Part shown: piece after piece, positions 35,349 to 46,515 of the stretch
Position numbering within the stretch: position 1 is the first letter of the stretch
Layout of the letters: the number at the start of each line of letters is the position of its first letter
NCBI RefSeq assembly: GCF_001590925.1
Contig: NZ_BCTU01000026.1
Location: 56,747-120,746, forward strand
Origin: Serratia plymuthica NBRC 102599
Lineage (GTDB): Bacteria > Pseudomonadota > Gammaproteobacteria > Enterobacterales > Enterobacteriaceae
DNA: 64,000 nucleotides
Reading direction: 5' to 3'
Translations under genes and position numbers: made by a program
Notes under the pieces: model-generated
The model's input: the letters and a program-made list of their open reading frames with translations, nothing else
The model's database searches: none
Told to the model about the DNA's origin: nothing

Positions 35349-37996
35349 CCGCCGCACACTGCACCACCTGTCCTTACTGCGGCGTTGGCTGCGGCGTCGC
35401 CGTCGAAAAGCGCAGCGACGGCGCGGTGGCGGTCAGCGGTGATGTCGCCCACCCGGCAAATCAGGGGCGGCTGTGCGTGAAAGGCAGCGCGTTGGGAGAA
35501 ACCCTGGATTTGGCGGGCCGCTTGCTGCAACCGCAGGTTGACGGCCAAACGGTGGGCTGGGACGACGCGCTGGAGCAGGTGGCGCTGCGTTTTAGCCGCG
35601 TGATCGAGCAACACGGCCCGCAGGCGGTGGCATTTTACGCTTCCGGCCAGTTGCTGACCGAGGACTATTACGTCGCCAATAAGCTGATGAAGGGCTTTAT
35701 CGGCGCGGCCAATATCGACACCAACTCCCGGCTGTGCATGGCATCGGCGGTGGTGGGTTACAAGCGGGCGTTCGGTGGCGATGCGGTGCCTTGCTGTTAT
35801 GAGGACATCGAACAGGCGGATCTGGTGATCCTGACCGGTTCCAACACCGCCTGGGCGCACCCGGTGGTGTATCAGCGGCTGGTGAAGGCGCGTCAGCAGC
35901 GGCCGCAGATGCGCGTGGTGGTGATTGATCCGCGAGAGACGGCGACCTGCGATATTGCCGATCTGCACCTGCCGCTGCGCCCTGGCAGCGACGCCGCTCT
36001 GTTTACCGGAGCGCTGCGCTGGCTGGCGCAGCACGATGGCCTGGATAACGCCTTTTTGCATCAGCATGCCAACGGCGTGGAGGAAACGCTGGCGGCGGTG
36101 GCCGACTGGGCACCGGAACGGGTAGCGGATTTTTGCGAACTGCCGCTCAGCGCCGTACTGACCTTTTTCGCCTTGCTGAAAACATCGCGCGACTGGGTGA
36201 CCCTCTATTCCATGGGCATCAACCAGTCTTCAAGCGGTGCGGATAAATGCAATGCAATCATCAACCTGCACCTGGCGGGCGGGCGCATTGGCCGGCCGGG
36301 TAGCGGCCCGTTTTCCATTACCGGCCAGCCGAATGCGATGGGCGGGCGTGAAGTGGGCGGGCTGGCTAATCAGTTGGCGGCGCATATGGGGTTCAGCGAC
36401 GAGGATACCGACCGGGTGCAGCGTTTCTGGCAGTCGCCGGGCATTGCCAGGCAACCTGGCCTGAATGCGGTCGAACTGTTCCAGGCGATGGCCGCCGGGC
36501 AGGTGAAGGCGGTGTGGATCATGGGCACCAACCCGGTGGTATCGCTGCCGGATGCGGACGCGGTGCGACAGGCGTTGAAACAGTGCCCGCTGGTGGTGGT
36601 GTCGGAAGTGATGGCGGTGACCGATACCGCAGAATTGGCTCACATCCGCCTGCCGGCGCTGGCCTGGGGCGAAAAAGAGGGCAGCGTCACCAACTCCGAA
36701 CGCTGCATATCCCGCCAGCGCGCGTTTTTGCCACCGCCGGGAGAGGCGCGGGCCGACTGGTGGATCCTCAGCCAGGTGGCGCGGCGCATGGGCTATGGGG
36801 CGGCGTTCGGCTACCGGCACCCTTCGGAGATTTTCAGTGAGCACGCCGCGTTGTCAGGGTTTGAGAATAACGGAACGCGCGCGTTCGATATCAGCCTGCT
36901 GGCGCAGGGGGATCGGGAGCAGTGGTCGCGCATGGCACCGGTGCAGTGGCCGGTCAATACCCAGCACCCTGACGGGTGTCGGCGTCTGTTCAGCGATGGC
37001 CGCTTTTTCCATGCGGACGGCAAAGCGCAACTGCTGCCGGTGACGCCGCGCCTGCCGCAAAATGCGGTATCGCCGCGTTACCCGATGGTGCTGAACACCG
37101 GCCGTATCCGCGATCAGTGGCACACCATGACGCGCACCGGCAAAGCGGCGCGCCTGATGCGCCATCTCAGCGAGCCGTTTTGTGAAATGCACCCGCAGGA
37201 TGCTGCGGCGTTGGGCATTGCCGATAACGCCCTGGTGCGGCTCAGTTCGCCCCATGGCTGGATGCTGGCGCGAGCCCAGTGCCATCCGGGGCAGCGGCGC
37301 GGCAGCGTATTCGCGCCTATGCACTGGAATGGTCAGTTTACCGCTCAGGGCCGGGTCGACAGTCTGATCCCTCCGGTGGTCGATGCTCATTCCGGCCAGC
37401 CGGAAAGCAAACATGCGCCGGTACGGGTCAGCTTGTGGCCAACGAGCTGGCAGGCGGAGATTTTCCTGCGCGCCGAGGTGGCGCCGCCGGTGGGTATTTA
37501 CTGGAGCCGGGTAGCGCAGGAGGGCCTGACCCACTACATCATGGCCGGGCAACGGCCGGTCGAAGACTGGCAGGACTGGTTGCGGCGGCACTTCCCCTTG
37601 GCGGGGCTGACGCTGCAAACCGCGCAATTGGCCCAACGCGGTTTGCACGTCATTGGTTGGCGTCAGAACGAGGTGCAACTGGCGTTTTATGTTCGCCAAC
37701 AGGCTCCGATGCTCGATCGACCGGCAATTCTGAGTGCTTTTGCACAACCGCCGGTCGGCGGAGCGCAGCGCTTGGCGTTGTTAGCGGGGCGAGGGGCTGC
37801 GGGGCAGACGGCGGCCGGGGCGACGATTTGCAGCTGCTTCGGCGTGGGCGAGAACCGCATTATTGCGGCGATTAAGGCGGGCTGCCACAGCGCCAGTGAA
37901 CTGGGCGATCGTCTGCAATGCGGCACCAACTGCGGCTCTTGTTTGCCGGAACTGAAAAAGTTGATTCAACAGCATGCGGCCCAACGGGTGGCATAG
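35345..37996 (+). CDS. nasA: Assimilatory nitrate reductase catalytic subunit NasA
   Basis: NasA reduces nitrate to nitrite in the cytoplasm with a bis-MGD molybdenum cofactor and a [4Fe-4S] cluster. The 883-aa product begins with the cluster motif [13 protein letters not shown] (about residues 6-18) and has the molybdopterin oxidoreductase and dinucleotide-binding domains. A Bfd-like C-terminal module ([12 protein letters not shown] at about 828, CGTNCGSC at about 859) should hold a [2Fe-2S] cluster that takes electrons from the NasC part. ATG 35345 overlaps the preceding stop as ATGA. Confidence 0.95.
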   Translation: MTAAHCTTCPYCGVGCGVAVEKRSDGAVAVSGDVAHPANQGRLCVKGSALGETLDLAGRLLQPQVDGQTVGWDDALEQVALRFSRVIEQHGPQAVAFYASGQLLTEDYYVANKLMKGFIGAANIDTNSRLCMASAVVGYKRAFGGDAVPCCYEDIEQADLVILTGSNTAWAHPVVYQRLVKARQQRPQMRVVVIDPRETATCDIADLHLPLRPGSDAALFTGALRWLAQHDGLDNAFLHQHANGVEETLAAVADWAPERVADFCELPLSAVLTFFALLKTSRDWVTLYSMGINQSSSGADKCNAIINLHLAGGRIGRPGSGPFSITGQPNAMGGREVGGLANQLAAHMGFSDEDTDRVQRFWQSPGIARQPGLNAVELFQAMAAGQVKAVWIMGTNPVVSLPDADAVRQALKQCPLVVVSEVMAVTDTAELAHIRLPALAWGEKEGSVTNSERCISRQRAFLPPPGEARADWWILSQVARRMGYGAAFGYRHPSEIFSEHAALSGFENNGTRAFDISLLAQGDREQWSRMAPVQWPVNTQHPDGCRRLFSDGRFFHADGKAQLLPVTPRLPQNAVSPRYPMVLNTGRIRDQWHTMTRTGKAARLMRHLSEPFCEMHPQDAAALGIADNALVRLSSPHGWMLARAQCHPGQRRGSVFAPMHWNGQFTAQGRVDSLIPPVVDAHSGQPESKHAPVRVSLWPTSWQAEIFLRAEVAPPVGIYWSRVAQEGLTHYIMAGQRPVEDWQDWLRRHFPLAGLTLQTAQLAQRGLHVIGWRQNEVQLAFYVRQQAPMLDRPAILSAFAQPPVGGAQRLALLAGRGAAGQTAAGATICSCFGVGENRIIAAIKAGCHSASELGDRLQCGTNCGSCLPELKKLIQQHAAQRVA

Positions 37997-38009
37997 CGGA
38001 GGTGATGCA

Positions 38010-38825
38010 ATGAAGGCACTTGAAATGCTGATGTTGGCTGGGGATCGTCGCCAGCCGGTGCGCCGGGGTGAAGTGTGGTTGGTCGGTGCCGGGCCTGGGG
38101 ATGCCGAGCTGCTGACGTTGAAGGCGCTGCGGGTTCTCCAGCAGGCGGACGTGGTGGTGTTTGATCGCCTGGTTTCCCCGGCGGTGATGGCGCTGCTGCC
38201 TGCGGAGGCGTTGCGTATCGACGTGGGTAAATCCCTGCGCTGCCACACTTTGGCGCAATCGGAGATCGAACAACTGCTGGTAGAGCTGGCGCAGGCCGGC
38301 AATCGGGTGGTGCGGTTGAAGGGGGGTGACCCTTTTATTTTTGGTCGCGGCGGCGAGGAGATGGCCTGGTTGCAGCGTCATGGCGTGGCCTGCCACGTGG
38401 TGCCGGGCATTACCGCCGCCAGTGGCTGTGCGGCGGCAAGCGGCATTCCGTTAACCCACCGGGATTACGCGCAGTCGGTACGTTTTGTTACCGGCCACTG
38501 CCGTAACGGCGAGGTGGATCTGGACTGGCCGGGATTGGTCAGTTCGGGGCAAACGCTGGTGTTTTATATGGGGCTGGCCTTGAGTGAAACCATTGCCGCA
38601 CAGTTGTTGCGCCATGGTATGGCGGCGGAGATGCCGTTGGCGATCATTGAACGCGGTACCCAGCCGCAGCAGCGGGTATTGATCGGCACCTTGGGCGAAC
38701 TGCCGGCGATCATGGCCCGACAGCGGCCGGTTTCGCCCAGCCTGCTGGTGATCGGTGAGGTGGTCAGCCTGTACCGCGCTGCGGCGGTGACCGCAGAGAC
38801 CCCGGCAGAGGCGTTGACGGCCTGA
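38010..38825 (+). CDS. cobA: Uroporphyrinogen-III C-methyltransferase (SUMT, CobA type)
   Basis: SUMT makes precorrin-2 from uroporphyrinogen III, the first step to siroheme needed by the NirB part. The 271-aa product has [28 protein letters not shown] and [13 protein letters not shown], all SAM-methyltransferase family marks. It has no CysG-type dehydrogenase/ferrochelatase domain, so CysG elsewhere must finish the cofactor. ATG 38010 is preceded by GGAGGTGATGCA and lies 13 nt after nasA, so it is the last gene of the nas operon. Confidence 0.92.
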   Translation: MKALEMLMLAGDRRQPVRRGEVWLVGAGPGDAELLTLKALRVLQQADVVVFDRLVSPAVMALLPAEALRIDVGKSLRCHTLAQSEIEQLLVELAQAGNRVVRLKGGDPFIFGRGGEEMAWLQRHGVACHVVPGITAASGCAAASGIPLTHRDYAQSVRFVTGHCRNGEVDLDWPGLVSSGQTLVFYMGLALSETIAAQLLRHGMAAEMPLAIIERGTQPQQRVLIGTLGELPAIMARQRPVSPSLLVIGEVVSLYRAAAVTAETPAEALTA

Positions 38826-38829
38826 ACGG

Positions 38830-39396
38830 TTATTGGCCGAAGCGGCCGATAATGCCCGCGCCGCCCTTGGCATGGCCGTGCAGCTTTTCCAGGAGTTGTT
38901 CGCGCGTCAAGCCCGGGCCAAGTGCATGGGGCGGGAGATCGGTGGCGATCAACACGAAAGTATAGTGGTGCAACCCTGATCCGGCCGGGGGGCAAGGGCC
39001 GTGATAAACCGCAGTGCCCGGCGAGTTTTTGCCGCCAATAAAGCCTTTGCCCAGGGTGAGATCGCCCTCGGCGAAGCCGCTGGCCGAGACGGGGATGCCG
39101 TAGGCCACCAAATGGCTTACGCCAAGGCCGCTGCGCCCCTCGGGATCGGACAGCAGCAGGGCGAAACTCTGGGTTCCTGTCGGCGGATTGCTCCAGTTCA
39201 GCGGCGGTGAAACGTTATCGCCGGTGCAACTGGCATTGCCCGGCGTCGCGCCGGCATATTTTTGCGCCAGCATTCCGCCATCCTGAAACGCCGGCGAGGT
39301 GAGGGTGAAGGTGCCGGCCGCCTGCGCCGCGAATGACAGTGACCCCGTCAGTAACGCCGCGCCGAGCGCGAGTGCGGATAAACCATGACCAATCAT
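38830..39396 (-). CDS. Secreted PEBP-family protein (YbhB/YbcL type)
   Basis: The 188-aa product has a signal peptide (cut near AQA-AGTF) and the phosphatidylethanolamine-binding fold pattern of bacterial YbhB/YbcL proteins: GDNVSPPLNWSNPPTGTQSFALLLSDPE, then VYHGPCPPAGSGLHHYTFVLIATD. The DPE and HHYTF stretches line the ligand pocket. Ligand and role are unknown; E. coli YbcL of uropathogens modulates host cells. It is convergent with cobA, with stops 4 nt apart. Confidence 0.9.
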   Translation of the reverse strand: MIGHGLSALALGAALLTGSLSFAAQAAGTFTLTSPAFQDGGMLAQKYAGATPGNASCTGDNVSPPLNWSNPPTGTQSFALLLSDPEGRSGLGVSHLVAYGIPVSASGFAEGDLTLGKGFIGGKNSPGTAVYHGPCPPAGSGLHHYTFVLIATDLPPHALGPGLTREQLLEKLHGHAKGGAGIIGRFGQ

Positions 39397-39560
39397 ATAA
39401 CCCCCGTATTGATTTAGGCAAAACCCCGTTTTGGCTTAGCCAAAGGATAGCGGTGCAGGTGAAGAGTCGCCATAACAGCCGTACCGACAGTGGGCTATAA
39501 CAGCGGTAAAATGGCCCTGTGCCCATTTACCGCCAGAGTGAAATAAGGTGAAATTTAGCG

Positions 39561-40235
39561 TTATACCCCGTTGAACTGCGCGATTCCCTTGCCGGCCGTC
39601 GACAGCAGCAACGGCCAGGCCGCCGCTGCCAGATACAGGCCGAACGGCAGCGGAGTTTGCCAGCCGGGTTTACGCATCAGGCCGGCAATGGCCACCGCGC
39701 ATAATCCCGTCGCCGCCGCACCGGTGACCAACATCGGCAGGGCGGGCCAGCCGACCCAGGCGCCTAATGCCGCCAACAGTTTAAAATCCCCTTGCCCAAT
39801 GCCATCCCGTTGATGACGGCGGCGATAGGCCGCGTTGAGTAGCCACAGCGACAGATAACCGACAACGGTCCCTGACACCGCCTCCGCCAGCGAAGTGAAA
39901 TAGCCTTGCTGGTTCACCAGCAGCCCGGCCCATAGCAGCGGCAGTGTCAGGCGATCCGGCAACAAGCGGTGCTGCCAATCGATAAACGCCAACGCGATCA
40001 ATACCGCCGCCACCGGCAGCAACACTACGCGGTGCAGGAGCGGCATGCCGAAAGGCAATGCCGCCAGCCCGGCGCAAAGGGCAGCCCCCATCACCCAGCG
40101 CGTCTGCTTTGGCGAGGGCCCCGACAGGCTTGCCGATACGCAGTGAATCAACCGCGTAGCGATGGCTGCTGCAAGCAGCAGGGCCGGGATAAACAGGCAG
40201 CGATGCCAGAGATCGTGTTGCGCGTCATCGAGCAT
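39561..40235 (-). CDS. Type IV prepilin peptidase-like A24 aspartic protease
   Basis: The 224-aa membrane protein has about seven hydrophobic segments and the two A24 catalytic aspartates, in FIDWQHRLLPD and in GQGDFKLLAALGAWVG. The N-terminal cysteine-rich methylase domain of PilD is missing, as in short GspO- or PppA-like proteins. No pilin or type II secretion gene is near. TAAGGA lies 7 nt before ATG 40235. It could process pilins or pseudopilins encoded elsewhere. Confidence 0.85.
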   Translation of the reverse strand: MLDDAQHDLWHRCLFIPALLLAAAIATRLIHCVSASLSGPSPKQTRWVMGAALCAGLAALPFGMPLLHRVVLLPVAAVLIALAFIDWQHRLLPDRLTLPLLWAGLLVNQQGYFTSLAEAVSGTVVGYLSLWLLNAAYRRRHQRDGIGQGDFKLLAALGAWVGWPALPMLVTGAAATGLCAVAIAGLMRKPGWQTPLPFGLYLAAAAWPLLLSTAGKGIAQFNGV

Positions 40236-40764
40236 AAAACGTCCTTACCGAGCTGAAATCAGCGTTCAACATAGCGGCAAAATACGGTTGATTGGGAAAA
40301 ATGACGCCATCAATGATTGGCATTGCGAGCCTGGCCGCAAAGTATTGTTCAGCTAACAGAGGGATAGCAAAAAATTGCGTATTGCTACGCATAATCAAGA
40401 CGTTATTGGTCCCGCTGATTTCCGTCTGAAGTTTTTTTCGGCAAAATTTCAGGTGAAATAAAGTGAATTCACTCATTTTGGCGGCTCGGAATCGGGTATT
40501 TTTATGGCTTGATGCCATGGCCTCTGCGGAGGTGGTGGTTTTGTTACGTTGTCACATGAATAACTGAGGTTTATCCGATGGTTTCTCATCACAAATCCAC
40601 TAGGCTTGGGTATTCATGATGCGTTTTGGCGCTGGGCCCTTGAAAGGGGATAAATGCCCTGTGTCAGAGTGTGCGAAGGTTGAGTTGTCTGCCGCCTGGA
40701 GTGGCCGCAGCAAAAAAAGGATTGATGCGCCTTGCTCTCCGGATGAGGGGATGGCGACAGAGTA
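40236..40764. other. Gene-poor interval between the A24 peptidase and ychO
   Basis: 529 bp with lower GC than the flanks. I see no repeat, terminator or convincing small gene. A minus-strand frame that begins at 40518 overlaps the peptidase start and does not look like a protein. The interval should hold promoters for both divergent genes. Confidence 0.5.
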
Positions 40765-42279
40765 ATGACTGACGTTAGACAAAAAACACGCTGCAGAGTG
40801 AAAAAAGCCGTTCATTTTCTCCCTCGCCTGACCGGCAGTTTACCGGCGGCGCTGCTGGTGTGGCTACTTGCCTGGTTTTGCGGCGCGTTGCCCGCCCAGG
40901 CTGAATCCCCGCCGGCACCCGATTCCCTCGCTCATTCGCCGGGCAATGATTTACCCGAGCTTGGCGGCAACGCCCAGGACGACGCTGCGCGTGAGAAAGA
41001 GTGGGCCACCATGGCCAAACAGCTGGGTGAACGTAATTTGAATAACGTTTCCGGCCAGCAGGTGCGTACCCGCGCCGAGAACTATGTGTTGGGTCAGGCA
41101 AACGACGTCTTGCAGCAGCAAGCGCAGGAGCTGTTATCGCCGCTGGGCACCGCCAAACTGTCGCTGGCGGTGTCCAATCAGGGGGATTTTGCCGGCAGCA
41201 GCGGCCAACTGTTCAGCCCTTTGTATGACGTCAACGGTTTGCTGACTTACAGCCAGCTCGGTCTTTTGCAGCAAAACGACGGTTCGCTGGGCAATCTGGG
41301 GATTGGGCAACGCTGGGTCGCCGGGGATTGGCTGCTGGGGTATAACACGGTGCTCGACAGCGATTTTGAGCGCCGGCACAACCGTGCCAGCGTGGGCGCC
41401 GAAGCCTGGGGCGATTTCCTGCGTTTTTCCGCCAATTATTACTATCCGTTGTCGGCGCTGGCGCAGCAGAAAAATGACGCGGTGTTCCTCAGCCGACCGG
41501 CGAACGGTTATGACATTACCACTCAAGGCTACCTGCCATTCTACCGCCAGATTGGCGGTTCTCTCAGCTATGAGCAGTACTGGGGGGAGAATGTCGATCT
41601 GTTCGGCAGCGGTAAAAAGCAAAGCGATCCGCGTGCCATGCAGTTTGGGGTGAATTACACGCCGGTGCCGCTGGTGACGGTGAAAGCGCTGCACAAAATG
41701 GGCGAAGGCGGGGTGAGCCAGGATCAGATCGAACTGGCGCTGAGTTACCGGCTTGGTGTTCCCCTGGTGAAACAGATATCGCCGGAGTACGTTGCGCAGG
41801 CCAAGTCGCTGCGCGGTAGCCGCTATGGCAATATCGAACGCAAAAATGTCCCGGTGTTGGCGTTCCGACAACGCAAAACGCTGCAGGTGTTTTTGGCTAC
41901 GCCGCCGTGGAGCCTGAAGGAAGGGGAAACGTTGCCGCTGGTGCTTGAAATCAAAGCGGCCAACAAAATCGCCCGCGTCAGTTGGCAGGGGGATACCCAG
42001 GCTCTGAGCCTGACGCCGCCGCAAAACGGTAACGATCCGCACGGCTGGAGCCTGATCGTGCCTAAGTGGGATGCCTCTCCAGGCGCAAGCAACAGTTACT
42101 CTTTATCGGTTACGCTGGAAGACGATAAACACCAGTTAGTGACATCCAACTGGATCCAGCTGCAAGTGACGCCGCCCCTGACGCTGTCTTCCGGCACCGA
42201 CGAGGGGTTGCCGCCGGCGAAAACCCTGCAAACGCCGGCGATACCGGCGCAGACCGGGCCACTGAACGGCGAGGATTAA
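40765..42279 (+). CDS. ychO: Invasin/intimin-like outer-membrane protein YchO
   Basis: This 504-aa inverse-autotransporter relative has a long signal region (about 1-48, cut near AQA-ESP), a conserved helix (about 70-125: [24 protein letters not shown]) and a 12-strand intimin-type barrel ([20 protein letters not shown]..., [27 protein letters not shown]). One C-terminal Ig-like domain follows. YchO sits next to narL in E. coli too. Only one passenger domain is present, so it is not a long adhesin. It is convergent with narL and the two stop codons overlap. Confidence 0.88.
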   Translation: MTDVRQKTRCRVKKAVHFLPRLTGSLPAALLVWLLAWFCGALPAQAESPPAPDSLAHSPGNDLPELGGNAQDDAAREKEWATMAKQLGERNLNNVSGQQVRTRAENYVLGQANDVLQQQAQELLSPLGTAKLSLAVSNQGDFAGSSGQLFSPLYDVNGLLTYSQLGLLQQNDGSLGNLGIGQRWVAGDWLLGYNTVLDSDFERRHNRASVGAEAWGDFLRFSANYYYPLSALAQQKNDAVFLSRPANGYDITTQGYLPFYRQIGGSLSYEQYWGENVDLFGSGKKQSDPRAMQFGVNYTPVPLVTVKALHKMGEGGVSQDQIELALSYRLGVPLVKQISPEYVAQAKSLRGSRYGNIERKNVPVLAFRQRKTLQVFLATPPWSLKEGETLPLVLEIKAANKIARVSWQGDTQALSLTPPQNGNDPHGWSLIVPKWDASPGASNSYSLSVTLEDDKHQLVTSNWIQLQVTPPLTLSSGTDEGLPPAKTLQTPAIPAQTGPLNGED

Positions 42280-42926
42280 CCGTTTTTCCCCTGCAATACC
42301 CAGACGGCGGCTTCAACGCGCGATTTCAGCTTCATTTTTTTCAGCAGGTGTTTGACGTGCACCTTGACGGTACTCTCGGTGATCGTCAGCCTGCGGGCGA
42401 TCATTTTGTTCGGCAGGCCCTGGGCGATCAGTTTCAGAATATCGCGCTCACGCGGCGTCAGTTGCTGGATATCGCGTTCGGCGCTGGGGCGGTTCTCACG
42501 CAGGCTGGCGGCCAGGACCGGCGTCAGGGCTTCGCTTAATACCATCTGGCCCGCAGCCGCCTGATGCATGGCCTTCAGCAGATCCTCCGGCTCCATGTCT
42601 TTCAGCAGGTAGCCGTCGGCACCGCGTTTCAGAGCACTGACCACGTCATCTTCGTGATTTGAGACGCTAAACACCACAATGCGGCCCGATAGCGCGGTCA
42701 TGCGCAGGCGATCCAGCGTCTCCAGACCGTTGATGCCCGGCATGTTCAGGTCGAGCAGGATCAGATCAGGATCGTGCTCTTCGGCCAGCGCGACGCCCTG
42801 TTCGCCATTGCCGGCTTCGGCAATCACCTGCAGGCGTGGGTCCATAGCGATCAGCTGCTTTACGCCATTACGCAGCATCGGATGGTCATCAATCAGTAAA
42901 ATGGTGGCAGCGGTTTCAGTCGTCAT
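42276..42926 (-). CDS. narL: Nitrate/nitrite response regulator NarL
   Basis: NarL activates and represses anaerobic respiration genes when phosphorylated by NarX. The 216-aa product has a receiver domain with D13/D14 and phosphoacceptor D59 ([10 protein letters not shown]) and a GerE-type helix-turn-helix at the C-terminus ([25 protein letters not shown]). ATG 42926 is chosen because it gives the same length and numbering as E. coli NarL; an ATG 12 nt upstream overlaps the narX stop. It is the second gene of narXL. Confidence 0.96.
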   Translation of the reverse strand: MTTETAATILLIDDHPMLRNGVKQLIAMDPRLQVIAEAGNGEQGVALAEEHDPDLILLDLNMPGINGLETLDRLRMTALSGRIVVFSVSNHEDDVVSALKRGADGYLLKDMEPEDLLKAMHQAAAGQMVLSEALTPVLAASLRENRPSAERDIQQLTPRERDILKLIAQGLPNKMIARRLTITESTVKVHVKHLLKKMKLKSRVEAAVWVLQGKNG

Positions 42927-42937
42927 GGTTTCTCTCA

Positions 42938-44722
42938 TTAATCGATGGCGTGGTTGTCCGGTTTGAATACCACCCGGACTTCAGTGCCGCCGCCGCTGCA
43001 GGGTAAAATCTCGCAGTGGCCGTGCAGGCTTTTGGCGCGATCGCGCATAATTATCAGGCCATAGTGATCGGGGCGGGCGGTCTCTTCCGGCAGCCCGCGT
43101 CCGTTATCGCAGACGCTCAGGGTAACTTCACCTCGTCGATTGACCACCTGGATGCTTACCCGGCTGGCCTGGGCATGTTTATTGATGTTGCTTAAGGCTT
43201 CGCGGGCAATCTGCAACAGGTGAATAGCCTGATAAGAAGGCACCGTGCGTGGCGTCAACTGGTAATCGAGATCGATGGCAACGCCGAGCCGCTGGCTAAA
43301 TTCCTGTACCGTTGACTGCAGCGCCGCCAGCAGCCCCGGTTCGGTCAGGCGCAGGCGGAACGTGGTCAACAGCTCGCGCAATTGGCGGTAAGCGATGTTC
43401 AGTTCTTCACGCATTTGTCGCACCAGCGCCAGGTTGGCGGGCGAGAGCTCCGCGCCCTGCATTTGCAGGCAACCGGTCTGCATTTTCAGGCACGACAGCG
43501 ACTGAGCAATGGAGTCATGCAACTCACGCGCAATCGCTGCGCGTTCTTCCATCAACATCAGCTGTTGCTGATGATCGACCTGGCGTTCAATCGCCAACAC
43601 GCTGGTCAGTTGTTCTACCAACGTGTTAACCAACTGGCGATGATCGTCATTTAGCGGCTGTTGCGGTAGGTGCTGTGCGACGATCACCCCGTAATCCCCC
43701 AGTTTGTCGCTTAAACTCCAGCTCAGGGAAGGGTGATGGGCGTGTTGTTGGCCATCGTCGTTCAGGCAGGCGCTGCAGACCGGGTTGGTGCAGTATTCCG
43801 GCCGTAGCGGCAGGTTGCCGCTCAATTGTACGAATTGTTCCTGACTGTTGTTCTCGTACAGGCGAACCTGAATGGCCCGTAGCGGCGTCAGGCTTTGCAG
43901 TTGATTGAGTATCGGCGTCAGGCGGCTGCACAGCGGCTCATTGCCGTGCAACTGGCGGCTGGCTTTATAGAGGAAGCTCAGCACCTGGTTTTTTTGTTGC
44001 AGGTCGGCAGTTTTTTCCGCCACCCGTTGCTCTAGCCCGCTGTACATGGCGGCAAGTTCGTCGGACATGGTGTTTAACGCGCCGCCGAGCGAGGCCATTT
44101 CATCCTGGTGGCCGCGTTGGGCAAAACGCCGGCTGAAATCGCCACGGCCCGCCGACAGCGCCATCGCCACCAGTTGCCGCCACGGATGCAGCAGGCGACG
44201 GCGCAGGTAACAAATGGTACCGACCAACAAAAGCAGCGTCAGCGCGATAAATACCGCCTGTACCAGCGTCACCATCAACAGCCGCCGTTCGGTTTGGCGG
44301 TCAATGTCGGACACCAGCTTATCCAGCAGGGTGACGAAATGCGCGACCTGCGGCGCAGCCTCGGTCGGGTGCCGAGCCTGACGCAACTGCGGCAGCAGGG
44401 TTAGCTGCCAATAATCATGCAGCGTCTGAAATTGTTCAGTCATCTCTTCTTGTTCCAGCGAACGCTGAAGATCAGGGCTGTCTTGAGCCTGATCCAGTTC
44501 GCGGACCAGCGCTTCGCTGCGAGCATCCAGCGGAACTTGCGACAGCAGGCGATAACTCTGCATACGCAACGAGCCGGCCTTATTGATGGCATGCGCGTTG
44601 CCCTGAATGCTCTGCGACATCCAGGCGGAAATGCCCATTCCGGCGATGCCCAATATGCCTAGCAGTATCATCAGCATGGCCACCTGATTAACGATGGAAA
44701 GTGGAGCTAACAGGCGTTTCAT
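42938..44722 (-). CDS. narX: Nitrate/nitrite sensor kinase NarX
   Basis: NarX is an inner-membrane sensor that binds nitrate in its periplasmic domain and controls NarL. The 594-aa product has two membrane helices (about 12-34 and 150-172), the nitrate-binding P-box ([17 protein letters not shown], residues 42-58), a HAMP domain, the cysteine cluster CTNPVCSAC and a HisKA_3 kinase with [12 protein letters not shown] (histidine near 395) and an ATPase domain with DNGRGLP. It is divergent from narK. Confidence 0.96.
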   Translation of the reverse strand: MKRLLAPLSIVNQVAMLMILLGILGIAGMGISAWMSQSIQGNAHAINKAGSLRMQSYRLLSQVPLDARSEALVRELDQAQDSPDLQRSLEQEEMTEQFQTLHDYWQLTLLPQLRQARHPTEAAPQVAHFVTLLDKLVSDIDRQTERRLLMVTLVQAVFIALTLLLLVGTICYLRRRLLHPWRQLVAMALSAGRGDFSRRFAQRGHQDEMASLGGALNTMSDELAAMYSGLEQRVAEKTADLQQKNQVLSFLYKASRQLHGNEPLCSRLTPILNQLQSLTPLRAIQVRLYENNSQEQFVQLSGNLPLRPEYCTNPVCSACLNDDGQQHAHHPSLSWSLSDKLGDYGVIVAQHLPQQPLNDDHRQLVNTLVEQLTSVLAIERQVDHQQQLMLMEERAAIARELHDSIAQSLSCLKMQTGCLQMQGAELSPANLALVRQMREELNIAYRQLRELLTTFRLRLTEPGLLAALQSTVQEFSQRLGVAIDLDYQLTPRTVPSYQAIHLLQIAREALSNINKHAQASRVSIQVVNRRGEVTLSVCDNGRGLPEETARPDHYGLIIMRDRAKSLHGHCEILPCSGGGTEVRVVFKPDNHAID

Positions 44723-44957
44723 GTTGCTTGGATCCCCGGAGGTAGAGTGTGGCGACGGCTGGAAACCAGAGGGCGAAAGCAGGCGGTGCCAGCGAAGGCG
44801 GTAACGATTTGGCGTTATTTTTCACCATAGTTGCAGGCAACCCCATACCTCTAACGAAGTAACCCTTAGTTTCCATGCGCCGCTACGGGCGGGCATCAGT
44901 GGTGCAGTGTAAATTTCAACTAATTGATTTATAGTTATATTTTATGGGGTGGCCCCT

Positions 44958-44964
44958 TACTCAT
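44958..44964 (+). promoter_or_regulatory. NarL heptamer upstream of narK
   Basis: TACTCAT matches the NarL consensus TACYYMT. It lies about 50 bp upstream of the FNR site; another match, TACCTCT, lies at 44846-44852 on the narX side. Single heptamers are short, so support is modest. Confidence 0.45.
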
Positions 44965-45010
44965 AAAGGGATGTCGGTGCGTTTCCCGCGCATGACTACC
45001 TGCACTCCGA

Positions 45011-45024
45011 TTGATTTACATCAA
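45011..45024. promoter_or_regulatory. FNR box of narK
   Basis: TTGATTTACATCAA is a perfect FNR site and is the same sequence as I recall for E. coli narK. At 41.5 bp before a start near 45059 it would be a class II activator site. narK should be induced without oxygen. Confidence 0.88.
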
Positions 45025-45085
45025 CTTTGACCTGGGGGCCGCCACCTAGGGTGTGCGGAGTTATCACCCTGTCTCTGAGGTTTTT

Positions 45086-46480
45086 ATGTCGCAATCTGCA
45101 ATGTCATCATCAAAAAAAACAGGTGCGGTTATTCAGAACTGGCAACCTGAGGACACCGAGTTCTGGCAACAGCGTGGTCAGGCGATTGCCAGTCGCAACC
45201 TGTGGATTTCCGTTCCTTGCCTGTTATTGGCCTTCTGCGTCTGGATGCTGTTCAGCGCGGTTGCGGTCAATCTGAACAAGGTCGGTTTCAATTTCACTAC
45301 CGACCAGCTTTTTTTGCTCACCGCGTTGCCTTCCGTTTCGGGCGCCATCCTGCGCGTGCCTTATTCGTTCGTGATCCCGATGTTCGGCGGCCGCCGCTGG
45401 ACGGCAATCAGCACCTGTTTACTGCTGGTCCCCTGCCTGTGGCTGGGGTTTGCGGTTCAGAATACCTCTACGGCCTATGGCGTTTTTGTCATCATCTCTC
45501 TGCTGTGCGGCTTCGCCGGCGCCAACTTTGCCTCCAGCATGGCCAACATCAGTTTCTTCTTTCCAAAGGCCAGGCAGGGCGGCGCATTAGGCTTGAACGG
45601 CGGGTTGGGCAATCTGGGCGTCAGCGTGATGCAATTGGTGGCCCCGTTGGCGATCTCCATCGCCATGTTCGGCGTTTTTGGCGGCACGGGCCAGGTTCAG
45701 CCGGACGGCAGTCAACTGTGGCTGGAGAACGCCGCGTGGATCTGGGTGCCATTCCTGTTGATCGCCACGCTGGCGGCTTGGTTCGGCATGAACGACCTGG
45801 CGGCTTCGAAGGCCTCGCTCAGACAACAGCTGCCGGTGCTCAAGCGCGGCCATCTGTGGATGCTGAGCCTGCTGTATCTTGCCACTTTCGGATCCTTCAT
45901 CGGTTTTTCCGCCGGTTTCGCCATGTTGTCGAAGACGCAGTTTCCGGATGTGGTGATCCTGCATTATGCCTTCTTCGGCCCGTTCCTCGGCGCCCTGGCA
46001 CGGCCGGTTGGCGGTGCGCTTTCCGATCGGTTTGGCGGTATTCGCGTTACGCTGATTAACTTTGTATTGATGGCGGTGTTTGCCGCACTGTTGTTCCTGA
46101 CCTTACCGGGGGCTGGGCATACGGGGTCCTTTATTGCGTTTTACGGCGTCTTTATGCTGCTGTTTCTTACCGCCGGTTTGGGCAGCGGCTCGACCTTCCA
46201 GATGATCGCCGTGATCTTCCGTAAAATTACCCTCGAGCGTGTTAAGGCTCGAGGCGGGAGCGACGAAAGCGCACAGCGCGAAGCGGTAACCGATTCCGCA
46301 GCCGCTCTGGGGTTTATCTCGGCGATTGGCGCCATCGGCGGTTTCTTTATTCCGAAAGCATTTGGCACTTCCCTGGCGCTGACCGGTTCTCCGGCGGGCG
46401 CGATGAAAATTTTCCTGGTGTTTTACCTGTTGTGCGTGGTGATTACCTGGGCTGTGTACGGTCGTAAAAAAACGGCCTGA
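45086..46480 (+). CDS. narK: Nitrate/nitrite antiporter NarK
   Basis: NarK exchanges nitrate for nitrite across the inner membrane during nitrate respiration. The 464-aa MFS protein has 12 hydrophobic segments and both nitrate signature motifs (GFAGANFASSMANISFFFP and GLGSGSTFQMIAVIF). It aligns with E. coli NarK from MSQSAMSSSKKTGAVIQNWQPED on; ATG 45086 is preceded by GAGG. In E. coli narGHJI follow directly; here they do not. Confidence 0.96.
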   Translation: MSQSAMSSSKKTGAVIQNWQPEDTEFWQQRGQAIASRNLWISVPCLLLAFCVWMLFSAVAVNLNKVGFNFTTDQLFLLTALPSVSGAILRVPYSFVIPMFGGRRWTAISTCLLLVPCLWLGFAVQNTSTAYGVFVIISLLCGFAGANFASSMANISFFFPKARQGGALGLNGGLGNLGVSVMQLVAPLAISIAMFGVFGGTGQVQPDGSQLWLENAAWIWVPFLLIATLAAWFGMNDLAASKASLRQQLPVLKRGHLWMLSLLYLATFGSFIGFSAGFAMLSKTQFPDVVILHYAFFGPFLGALARPVGGALSDRFGGIRVTLINFVLMAVFAALLFLTLPGAGHTGSFIAFYGVFMLLFLTAGLGSGSTFQMIAVIFRKITLERVKARGGSDESAQREAVTDSAAALGFISAIGAIGGFFIPKAFGTSLALTGSPAGAMKIFLVFYLLCVVITWAVYGRKKTA

Positions 46481-46491
46481 TGCGATTTGTT

Positions 46492-46515
46492 CCTCCCCGA
46501 AAGGGGAGGGACTGT
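46492..46515 (+). terminator. Intrinsic terminator of narK
   Basis: CCTCCCC (46492-46498) pairs with GGGGAGG (46503-46509) around the stable GAAA tetraloop; GACTGTTTCTTTT follows, a moderate T tract. It starts 12 nt after narK. Confidence 0.7.

Noticed and set aside
40225..40518. Minus-strand frame of 97 codons upstream of the prepilin peptidase
   Set aside because: It overlaps the peptidase start in another frame, and no family pattern or ribosome binding site is seen.
44924..44928. Second FNR half-site TTGAT upstream of narK
   Set aside because: The matching ATCAA half is missing at the right distance.
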